The position numbers and the translations under genes were made by a program. Of a DNA stretch of 24,275 nucleotides, positions 14,290 through 21,163 are shown one piece after another. Source of the stretch: MGBC163016 sp910588905 (GTDB lineage: Bacteria; Actinomycetota; Coriobacteriia; Coriobacteriales; Eggerthellaceae); the NCBI GenBank assembly GCA_948616985.1, contig CAPGDO010000020.1:1-24275 (forward strand), given 5' to 3'. The first letter of the stretch is position 1. Each line of letters starts with the position of its first letter. A model generated the notes under the pieces. It saw nothing but the letters and a program-made list of their open reading frames with translations, made no database searches and was not told where the DNA came from.

Positions 14290-15336
14290 TCAGCGGCAGG
14301 TGCGCAGGTGGGCCTTCATCTCCGGGGAGATGCGTCGGCTCTCGATGGCCTTCTGGATGGCTTTGCGGCGCGTCCATTCGTCCAGGAGTGCTTGGTCGCC
14401 CGTGCGCTCTAGGTAGGGGAGCGCTGCCGTCTCCTGTTTCGTCAGCGCTTCGGCGAAGAACCAGGCGCGCATCATATCCACGTAATAGATGTCGTCGGTA
14501 GAAGCGGGACTCTCGGGGCTCGTGGCCATGCGCGTCTGCGCTACCCATCCTAAGAAGCGCTCTTCGAACAGCTCGTCCAGATACAAGCGCATCAGCACTC
14601 CCATAGCGAAGCGGATGGTGTAGCAATGCCCAGACTCCAGCCATCGCTGTGCATGCGTCAAGGTCTCCTCGGGCTGCTGAGCGAATACCTTGACGGGCAG
14701 TTGGTCGCACGTTGCCCAGTTGTCCACGAAGGGCAGGAAGCGGTCATAGAGCTTGAGCGCCGTGGGATAGTCCTTCTCAAGTCCAATGGCGAAGGCGTGC
14801 ACTTGGTTCTCATCGAACAGCCGATGGGGCAGGGCTCTGAGGAACGCGTTCGCATCCTCTCGCTTCGCCAACGCTTTGGCTATCTGCCGCAGGGCGGGTG
14901 TGCGCACCCCGGCGATGGTCCGCTTATCCAGATTCGGCACCAGCTTCGCATGGAAATCCCGGTAGGCCTCATCAACCTTCTCAGCAAGGTTGCGGCAAAC
15001 GAACTCCCCTGCGGTGTCCTCGCCGAAGCCAGGCAGCTCCCGACAGAGCACGCGCTCCAGCGGCTCCTGGTCAACAGATGCTTTTGCCAGCAGCGCCTCC
15101 TTCTGGTCTCGGTTAAGCCGCTTGAAGAGGGCCTCAGCGCTCATAGCACGCTCTTTGCTATAGAAGCGCGCTTGGGCTATCAGCCGCACGGGAGCGTGGG
15201 ACTTCGTGTACTTGGCGCCCGTGCCTGCCTGGTGGGCCGCAACTCGCGCTGACACATCCGTGGTGTAGCCGGTATAGAGGCTCCCATCCCCGCATTCCAG
15301 GATGTAGAGATAATGCTCGAAGGGCGCTGCGCTCAT
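14290..15336 (-). CDS. GIY-YIG nuclease domain fused to AlkD-like DNA glycosylase
   Basis: A 348-residue protein in one uninterrupted frame. Residues 8-85 form a GIY-YIG domain of the UPF0213/YhbQ-SLX1 type: YLYILECGDGSLYTGYTTDV, then R31, H35, GAKYTKSHAPVRL, and SAEALFKRLNRDQKEALL. Residues about 115-348 match the AlkD/DNA-alkylation-repair HEAT-repeat family: DKRTIAGVRTPALRQIAK, VDNWATCDQLP (with Trp207 and Asp211, probably the catalytic Asp region), YYVDMMRAWFFAEA, and the closing RRISPEMKAHLR. AlkD-like proteins excise alkylated bases such as N3- and N7-alkyl purines; GIY-YIG domains cut DNA strands. The fusion suggests a base-excision enzyme with its own nuclease, which is inference. It starts 6 bases after the stop of the upstream membrane enzyme gene, with GAGG about 10 bases before the ATG, and is the last gene of that operon. 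Confidence 0.85.
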   Translation of the reverse strand: MSAAPFEHYLYILECGDGSLYTGYTTDVSARVAAHQAGTGAKYTKSHAPVRLIAQARFYSKERAMSAEALFKRLNRDQKEALLAKASVDQEPLERVLCRELPGFGEDTAGEFVCRNLAEKVDEAYRDFHAKLVPNLDKRTIAGVRTPALRQIAKALAKREDANAFLRALPHRLFDENQVHAFAIGLEKDYPTALKLYDRFLPFVDNWATCDQLPVKVFAQQPEETLTHAQRWLESGHCYTIRFAMGVLMRLYLDELFEERFLGWVAQTRMATSPESPASTDDIYYVDMMRAWFFAEALTKQETAALPYLERTGDQALLDEWTRRKAIQKAIESRRISPEMKAHLRTCR

Positions 15337-15342
15337 CGAGCA

Positions 15343-17391
15343 TTATCCTCTGTCAGGCGGTGGGATGGGGATCGTCTCGCCCGTGCGTGACCAGGCATCA
15401 TGGTCCAGGACGTCTCCGTTGACAGCGAACTGCGTCCATTCCGTATCCTCGTGATAGTCCGTGGTGGTGTGCCAGTAATGCCGTTCGCGAGGCTCTTCGG
15501 TCACATCGAAGACGGTCGTGCCGTAGCGGGACGCATCTGCTCCGGCGGCCTGGGCGATGGTGGCAGGCAGATCAAGGTGCCCTGTGGGCACGGCGGAGAA
15601 GCGCAGAGGCTGCTGGGCTTCTCCTGGCGACTCCGGCGGTTTCACCATCAGGATGACCGACGTGGGCTCCGTGAGGCCGGTAGGCTCGTTCTGCCAATGA
15701 CCATGATCCGCCGTGATCACGATGAATGCATTGTCGTAGATCCCCAGCTGCTTCATCTGCTGCAGGTACTCGCTCACGATCTTGATGTTGCCCCGCGCCT
15801 GCTGGGACCGTGTGGGTTCTTCTGAAGCGGGCATCCCCTGCTCATTCATGAGGAAGGGCCTATGGGGGCCCAACATGTGTATGAGGCGGAAGCTCTTATC
15901 CTCCTGGTTGAGGGCGATTCCCTTCTCGCGAAGCCCCTTCGCCAAGCGCAGGTCGTCCACGGTGAAGGGCATGCTGGCAACGTCCCCCTGTTCGGAATAG
16001 GCCTGATTGAGGTCATCGGTAGTGAACCAGAAGGCAGGCTTCAGCACCCAAGGCAGGTCTCGGTAGAGGGCTATCCGCTCTAGCTCAGCGCTCATGCGGA
16101 AGGGGTCATAGGGCGGTGGTGCTATCTCATGGACATTCATGGCGAAGGGAGCCACCTTCGTGATATCCGTGCCCAGGCTGTCCGAGTAGATCCCCAGGGT
16201 GTATCCCTGGTCGTGGATATCCTTGATGAGGATGTCTCCGTCGAACCAGCTCTGGACGAATTCCTTGAAATCGTCACCTGGCTGCGGTGCCCGTCCCGTG
16301 GTCAAGAATGGCATGGCGTAGCGTGTGGGAATCATCTGGGCGGTGGAGTTCGTATAACAGGTGAAGCCCGTGAGCTCATCGAGCAGGGCGGGGTCATCTT
16401 GCAGCGCTTCATCCAAGAAGCGCTGATCGTAGGTGTCCAAGACGAAGACCACGATGTTCTGCTGGGGAGAGAGGGTATAGAGTCCCTCGCGGGTGGCGAC
16501 GACCTTCTCCATCTGCAGGCCGTCGAGCACGCGCTGATCGGTGGCGATGCTCACCACGCTCGCTCCCTGGACCACCACCAAGGCAATGCTCACGACGAGG
16601 GCGAAGACGCGGAAGATGCGCTCGCGCTTCAGTCCGAAGAAGAGCAGGGCGAAGAGGATGATGACCCAGGTCAAAGAGCTGGCAGTCACCATCTCCATGT
16701 GATCGGGGAGGTTCAAGAGCGATCCATCAGCAATGGGGAGGTCCTTGTTCAGGAACAGAGCCTGGATATAGGCTGCGATGCCGATGCCCACCGCAACTGC
16801 AAGGGCCACGGTGAACCCCCGGCCACGGAGGGCGGAGAGCGCCAGGGCCATCAGGATCACGACGAGAGCACCTGTGATGAGCACCAGCGGGAGGATGTCA
16901 TAGAAGTTGAAGAGCAGCCCGAAGGTGGACTGCCCCACCACCTCCAGGGGAGGGACCACGAACAACGTTACCACCAGGAAGAGGCTAACGATGAGCGCTT
17001 GGACGAACCGACGCTTCCAGCTGAGCTGCTCAGCGGCTCCTTCGCTATTCGCTCCCTGCTTGACCAGCCGTGCAGCCTGGTCAGCCTCCGCTAAGAGCGC
17101 ACCTGCATCGGGCTGGGAGGCGTGGATGGGGTGCACGGGCGGCTCCACCTGCTTCTTCGCGTTCTCATCTATATGGAAGAGGCGCATGAGCGCACGGCGG
17201 CTGCGGCGAAAGGTCACCCCTAGCACTGCGCTCAACGCAACGGCTGCGCCCGCCAGCGCCTGGATGGTGTAGGTCATGACCGAGGGGTCCACGTAGGCGA
17301 AAGCTGCCCCTGGCAGCCCAACGCTCAGGACTAGCGCCAGAGCGATGATGGCGAAGGTGTCGTGGAGGAGCAGGAGGCATCTAGGCAGCAT
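15343..17391 (-). CDS. Membrane alkaline-phosphatase-superfamily enzyme (LTA-synthase/sulfatase-like)
   Basis: 682 residues from the ATG at 17391, chosen because GGGAGGGGG precedes it; an upstream in-frame ATG at 17526 would lie deep inside the previous gene. The N-terminus has a signal-like span and a YVDPSVMTYTIQALAG segment common before such enzymes, then about six spans between residues 130 and 285. The extracellular catalytic domain (about 310-640) shows metal and active-site segments: VVFVLDTYD (Asp319), MIPTRYAMPFLTTG (Thr356 as likely nucleophile), MLGPHRPF (His510) and ITADHGHW (Asp562, His563). Relatives transfer phosphoglycerol or phosphoethanolamine, or cleave sulfate esters. It overlaps the YidC-transferase fusion gene by 11 bases, which suggests work on the same surface polymer. 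The exact reaction is unknown. Confidence 0.82.
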   Translation of the reverse strand: MLPRCLLLLHDTFAIIALALVLSVGLPGAAFAYVDPSVMTYTIQALAGAAVALSAVLGVTFRRSRRALMRLFHIDENAKKQVEPPVHPIHASQPDAGALLAEADQAARLVKQGANSEGAAEQLSWKRRFVQALIVSLFLVVTLFVVPPLEVVGQSTFGLLFNFYDILPLVLITGALVVILMALALSALRGRGFTVALAVAVGIGIAAYIQALFLNKDLPIADGSLLNLPDHMEMVTASSLTWVIILFALLFFGLKRERIFRVFALVVSIALVVVQGASVVSIATDQRVLDGLQMEKVVATREGLYTLSPQQNIVVFVLDTYDQRFLDEALQDDPALLDELTGFTCYTNSTAQMIPTRYAMPFLTTGRAPQPGDDFKEFVQSWFDGDILIKDIHDQGYTLGIYSDSLGTDITKVAPFAMNVHEIAPPPYDPFRMSAELERIALYRDLPWVLKPAFWFTTDDLNQAYSEQGDVASMPFTVDDLRLAKGLREKGIALNQEDKSFRLIHMLGPHRPFLMNEQGMPASEEPTRSQQARGNIKIVSEYLQQMKQLGIYDNAFIVITADHGHWQNEPTGLTEPTSVILMVKPPESPGEAQQPLRFSAVPTGHLDLPATIAQAAGADASRYGTTVFDVTEEPRERHYWHTTTDYHEDTEWTQFAVNGDVLDHDAWSRTGETIPIPPPDRG

Positions 17392-19474
17392 GGCAGCCCC
17401 CTCCCTCGTCGGCCTCAGTGCCGAGGCCTGCATTGGGGTTCGCTTTCGAAGCCGAAGCGGCCGCCTCGCGTGCCTGCTGCTTTTCGAGCACGGCTTTGAG
17501 CAGGTATGCACCGGCGGTCTGACCACCTTGGCCTAAATTGAACACGAAGCCGCTGCGGATATCCTCTATCTCATCCCGCCAGCGCTCTCGCTCGCTGAGC
17601 ATGGTCTCGATAACGCCGCTGAATCGATCGAGCTCATCCTTATCGAGCGACTGGCCCACGCGGTCTCGCAAGGAGATATCCGTGGAATCTATGCCGAACT
17701 CCCGCCAATTCGGATTCCTGACCTTGGGGTCGGTGTTGATGAACACCGCCGGGCGCAGGGTGGTGAAGCAGAATTCACAGAACACCGAGGACCAATCGGT
17801 CACCAGGACATCAGCGGCTAGGATGGAATCGCTGGAGCTGAAGTCCTGCTCGAAGACGAGCTCCTCTTCGTTGATGCCCGCGAAGCGCGCCTGGAATGCC
17901 TCCCAACGAGGCTTGTAGCGCTTCAGGTATTCGGGGTGAGGTCGCACGATGATGCGGTATCCCTTACCCAGCAAGGAGGAGACCAGCTCATCAGCGCAGC
18001 TATCCATCAGGTTGTCTTCCTGCCAGCTGGGTGCCAGCAGGATCTGGGGCCTGTCCTTGGCCGCCTCTATATCGGCCTTGCGCACCTCCCATTCGCTGAT
18101 ATCACGGTCTATCAGGTCGTAGCCGCACTCCACTAGGTTCTTGGGGTCAAGGCCGCGGTGCGCCTCTATCACGCGCATCTCCTCAACCTGGTGAGGTCCC
18201 GTACAGAGCAGCGTGTCGTAATGATCGTATTCTCCTACGGTGGAGGTCATATCCATAGAGGTCATGTGGTGGAACATATAGACGTATTCGATGTCCTTGC
18301 GCACGTAGGAGCGCTTGATATAGAAGTTATCCAAGTCTCCGAGGGTGGTGACCACCACGTCGGCATCCATCTTCATCATGAGCGTGATGGCCTTCTTCTC
18401 GCCGATGAAATAGGGGAAGATGCGCGGATGCTGCTTCGCTAGGGCGAAGATCTGGTCGTTCGGATCATTGGTCACGTAATGGATGCGGATATCGGAATTC
18501 TCCAAAAGCCACTGGATGGCCCCGCGGAAATACTTGTAGAAGCCGCTGCCCTCGGAATAGAACACGATATGCTTGCCCGTGATGGCGAAGAAGCGCTTGA
18601 AATCCGCCTTCTCGCGCTTGGTAAGCGGGTCATGCTGATACCACTTGGGCCGGTTCGCTGAGAGAGCATCGATGCCCTCCAGCTCCTTACGGCTCTCCTC
18701 CAGCTCAGCGTAGTCGATGGACCTTCGTGGGTCTATGACCAGATTGCAGATCACCTGCACCAGGATGGAGAGCAGGTTCGAGCAGATCCAATAGAAGGCC
18801 ATGCCTGCGGCAACGAAGATGCCCAAGACGAAGGACAGCGCGATGGAGAGGCCATTGGTGGTGTTCTTCTCCATCCGAGACTGCTCCCGTTGGAGCGGGT
18901 TGATGTGGTTCTGGGCGCAGCCCATGGCCACGGCCGAAAGCCCGGCTAGAACGGGCATGATCCAAGACATACCCCCGTCTTCCACAGGCACCATCCCCAG
19001 GAACTCCGTGCCCGGCGCCCCTCCATCCGTGATGCGATGGATGACATCCACCAGCCCGAAGAGGATCACGATCTGGATCCCCAGGGGGATCAGGCTGAGC
19101 ATGGGATGGTAGTGCTGCTCCTTGTACAGAGCGCTTTGCTTCTCGCCGATGGTCTCCGCGTCGCCGAAGTAGCGCACCTTGATGCGGTTGAGAGCGGGCA
19201 TCAGCTGCACCATCACGATGGAGTTCTTCTGGACCCAGAGGGAGAGCGGCATCAGGATGACCTTGATGATGAGCGTGAAGAGCAGGATAGAGGCCCACCA
19301 GTTCCCGGTCAGGGCATAGCAGGGCTGAACGATCAACGATAAGAGGTCTGCAAGCGCTTCCATCTGAAGGGAGGGTTCCCGTTCGCCTTTCTCAAAATGA
19401 TACGCGGAGATTATACGGTCAAACGCCTTCTGAAGGAACTCATTTATCCCTGAGAATACGGGGGCGGCGGCCAT
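17381..19474 (-). CDS. YidC/Oxa1 insertase domain fused to CDP-glycerol glycerophosphotransferase-like domain
   Basis: A 697-residue protein. Residues about 40-250 look like a YidC/Oxa1 insertase: IIKVILMPLSLWVQKNSIVM, then QLMPALNRIKVRYFGD, ALYKEQHYHPMLSLIPLGIQ and MAFYWICSNLLSILVQ; Lys71 stands where Gram-positive YidC has the groove Arg. Residues about 290-660 resemble the GT-B CDP-glycerol glycerophosphotransferase family (TagB/TagF): FYSEGSGFYKYF, MFHHMTS, LAPSWQEDN, IIVRPHPEYL and VTDWSSVFCEF. Both halves are in one open frame. The N-terminal 37 codons have A/T-rich third positions and contain a TATAAT, with no clear ribosome-binding site at 19474, so translation may start at the in-frame ATG at 19363. 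First gene of a three-gene operon. Role in building or placing a glycerophosphate polymer is inferred. Confidence 0.82.
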   Translation of the reverse strand: MAAAPVFSGINEFLQKAFDRIISAYHFEKGEREPSLQMEALADLLSLIVQPCYALTGNWWASILLFTLIIKVILMPLSLWVQKNSIVMVQLMPALNRIKVRYFGDAETIGEKQSALYKEQHYHPMLSLIPLGIQIVILFGLVDVIHRITDGGAPGTEFLGMVPVEDGGMSWIMPVLAGLSAVAMGCAQNHINPLQREQSRMEKNTTNGLSIALSFVLGIFVAAGMAFYWICSNLLSILVQVICNLVIDPRRSIDYAELEESRKELEGIDALSANRPKWYQHDPLTKREKADFKRFFAITGKHIVFYSEGSGFYKYFRGAIQWLLENSDIRIHYVTNDPNDQIFALAKQHPRIFPYFIGEKKAITLMMKMDADVVVTTLGDLDNFYIKRSYVRKDIEYVYMFHHMTSMDMTSTVGEYDHYDTLLCTGPHQVEEMRVIEAHRGLDPKNLVECGYDLIDRDISEWEVRKADIEAAKDRPQILLAPSWQEDNLMDSCADELVSSLLGKGYRIIVRPHPEYLKRYKPRWEAFQARFAGINEEELVFEQDFSSSDSILAADVLVTDWSSVFCEFCFTTLRPAVFINTDPKVRNPNWREFGIDSTDISLRDRVGQSLDKDELDRFSGVIETMLSERERWRDEIEDIRSGFVFNLGQGGQTAGAYLLKAVLEKQQAREAAASASKANPNAGLGTEADEGGGCHAA
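19410..19438 (-). promoter_or_regulatory. Possible promoter inside the 5' end of the YidC-fusion gene
   Basis: On the minus strand a perfect TATAAT (19410-19415) stands 17 bases after a poor -35, TTCCTT (19433-19438). It lies downstream of the ATG at 19474 and upstream of the in-frame ATG at 19363. Confidence 0.3.
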
Positions 19475-19556
19475 CTATCTGCTAGACTGCCAGTGTATCT
19501 ATGATCGTGCCCATCAGGGTTGGTCGCCTTGGGGGTACCGAACAAGGAGGAAAAGG

Positions 19557-20147
19557 ATGCAGGAAGCGAAAAAGGTGCTCCATCAGGCGAAGAAGGCGCT
19601 CTTGGCCGTGGCCATGGGTGGGCTCTTGGTGATGACGCTCTGCGCTGTCACCGGTTGCCAAGACAACAGCGAAGAGCTGATCCGTCAGAGCCTCACCGAA
19701 GAGATCGATCAGATCAAGGCCATGGACGATGCCACGGTCAGCGAGATGGCCTCATCCATGGGCTATGCATCAACCCTGTCCAGCGTGGGCATCTCCTCTG
19801 AAGAGCTGGTGCGCGCGATGCTCCAAGGGTTCGACGGCGTCATCGACTCGGTGACCGTTGATGGGAACACCGCTGATGCTGTGGTGACGTTCACTTCGAA
19901 GGATTTCTCGTCCATCACCGATAACATGGATAGCCTGCAGACTGAGATGGCGGACAACCCCGAGCAGTTCGCGGATATGTCCCGCCAGGAGATCATGGAC
20001 TGGGTTGGCGATCGCACCATGCAGATGGTCGAAGAGCTTCCTGTGGTGACTCATGAGCCGGTGACCATCACCTATGAGCGCGAGGGGAATACCTGGGCTC
20101 CCGCTGCCGGTGCTGAGACCGCGATCTATTCGACGATCTTCGGCTAG
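19557..20147 (+). CDS. Conserved-type lipoprotein of unknown function
   Basis: A 196-residue exported protein. A Lys-rich start, a hydrophobic segment (ALLAVAMGGLLVMTLCA) and the lipobox VTGC (Cys at about residue 35) mark a Sec-type lipoprotein. The mature part starts QDNSEELIRQSLTEEIDQIK and continues with a Met/Asp-rich helical region, SVTVDGNTADAVVTFTSKDF, and a final YEREGNTWAPAAG. This pattern, a short helical part followed by strands on a variable gene background, resembles small anchored lipoproteins of Gram-positive bacteria. I do not recognise a named domain. AGGAGG lies 7 bases before the ATG. It is divergent from the surface-polymer operon and convergent with the MutY-like gene. 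Function unknown. Confidence 0.75.
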   Translation: MQEAKKVLHQAKKALLAVAMGGLLVMTLCAVTGCQDNSEELIRQSLTEEIDQIKAMDDATVSEMASSMGYASTLSSVGISSEELVRAMLQGFDGVIDSVTVDGNTADAVVTFTSKDFSSITDNMDSLQTEMADNPEQFADMSRQEIMDWVGDRTMQMVEELPVVTHEPVTITYEREGNTWAPAAGAETAIYSTIFG

Positions 20148-20183
20148 GCGCAAGCTCTATCTCAGCCTCATCCGTTCCACGCC

Positions 20184-20211
20184 AAGGGGAAGGGCATCAG
20201 CCCTTCCCCTT
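20184..20211. terminator. Strong bidirectional terminator between lipoprotein and MutY-like genes
   Basis: Perfect 12-base arms, AAGGGGAAGGGC (20184-20195) and GCCCTTCCCCTT (20200-20211), enclose ATCA. It lies between convergent genes, 36 bases after the lipoprotein stop and 3 bases beyond the MutY-like stop. CTCTCATTC follows on the plus strand. Confidence 0.75.
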
Positions 20212-20214
20212 CTC

Positions 20215-21111
20215 TCATTCAGCAACGAAGAGGGTGGCGCCTTTCGCGTGCAGAAAGCCTTCGCGGGTGAGGTCAGCTATGAGGGAATCGAAGAGCTCTG
20301 CGTCCACCTCAGGGTGTCCTCGTTCGGACTCGGCTGCATCCAAGGCCTGCTTGGCTTTAGCAAGAGAGATACCCTCAGCAGCATCCAAGACGATGCGCAC
20401 CAGTTCAGCTCGCTTTTGGCGACGGGAGCCCTCGAAGGCGGATTGGCGGCTATAGGAGGCGCTGGCTCGACTGGGGTTGGCACCGCTGCGCTTGAGGGTA
20501 GCTCCGAAGTCCAAGAGCGCATAGTTCCAACTGCGAGGATCTGGAACATCAGCGGTATCAGCCACATAAGGGAGCAGGTCTGCATCGGGCACCTGCTCTT
20601 CATCGGGGAAGAGCTCATGGAGGAAGACCGCTCGCACGTTCGTTTCCAGATACACCGCGGGCTTCTGAAAGGCGAAGGCAAGAACGCCGGATGCTGTTGC
20701 GGGACCGATGCCGGGCAAGGTGATCAACTCTTCGAAGCCATCAGGTAGTCGGGTGCTTCCTGAGGCGGTCACCTGCTCGGCGGCGCGCTTCAGAGAGAGC
20801 GCACGACGGTTGTAGCCGAGTCCCTGCCAGAGAGCCAGCACTTCCTTAGTAGGGGCAGCAGCTAAGGCCGACAGGGTGGGGAAGGCTTCCAGAAAGCGCG
20901 GCCAATATCGTTTGACCCGCACGACCTGGGTCTGCTGGAGCATCACCTCAGAGACTAGCACCGCATAGCCATCGTCCACATTGCGCCAAGGCAGGTCTCG
21001 GTAGCTCGCTCCGCCTTCTTCCTGGACGCGCGCCACGAAGGCTGAGCGGTTGAGGTCGTTCCTCGGCCAGAGGGTGTCATTGCGCTGTACCTTGTAAGCA
21101 TCCTTCGCCAT
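20215..21111 (-). CDS. MutY-like (HhH-GPD) DNA glycosylase without Fe-S cluster
   Basis: A 298-residue DNA repair glycosylase. LPWRNVDDGYAVLVSEVMLQ keeps the MutY start with catalytic Glu55, and LPGIGPATASGVLAFAF (residues 132-148) is the helix-hairpin-helix. Two departures are visible. MutY/Nth have an Asp in the following V-D-G-N-V-like motif; here it reads YLETNVRAVF, with Glu156. The protein has no cysteine at all, so the C-terminal [4Fe-4S] loop of MutY is absent and the region reads GATLKRSGANPSRASASYSR. The MutT-like 8-oxoG recognition domain is also missing; only about 60 residues follow. Clusterless MutY relatives are known in other bacteria. Activity on A opposite 8-oxoG is likely but not proven. 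GGTGG precedes the ATG. Confidence 0.85.
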   Translation of the reverse strand: MAKDAYKVQRNDTLWPRNDLNRSAFVARVQEEGGASYRDLPWRNVDDGYAVLVSEVMLQQTQVVRVKRYWPRFLEAFPTLSALAAAPTKEVLALWQGLGYNRRALSLKRAAEQVTASGSTRLPDGFEELITLPGIGPATASGVLAFAFQKPAVYLETNVRAVFLHELFPDEEQVPDADLLPYVADTADVPDPRSWNYALLDFGATLKRSGANPSRASASYSRQSAFEGSRRQKRAELVRIVLDAAEGISLAKAKQALDAAESERGHPEVDAELFDSLIADLTREGFLHAKGATLFVAE

Positions 21112-21163
21112 GATGCCACCTTACCACGAAGCTGGCATCAGCATGGGGACGGGTGCGAAGCGC

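Noticed and set aside
14290..15336. GIY-YIG and AlkD halves as two genes joined by a sequencing error
   Set aside because: The frame is continuous, the roughly 30-residue linker is plausible, and there is no second start signal between the domains. A true error cannot be excluded without reads.
7830..15336. Larger multi-gene defence island beyond the restriction cassette
   Set aside because: The flanking UvrA-like and GIY-YIG-AlkD genes are better explained as DNA repair, and no other known defence gene is present.
16129..17094. 321-codon open frame on the plus strand opposite the membrane phosphatase-like gene
   Set aside because: It is the antisense of a clearly coding, multi-span protein, has very His/Glu/Gly-rich low-complexity translation and no ribosome-binding site.
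17392..17526. Upstream ATG for the membrane phosphatase-like gene
   Set aside because: The added 45 residues are Arg/Pro-rich, overlap the previous gene by 146 bases and precede a proper signal-like span that has its own ribosome-binding site at 17391.
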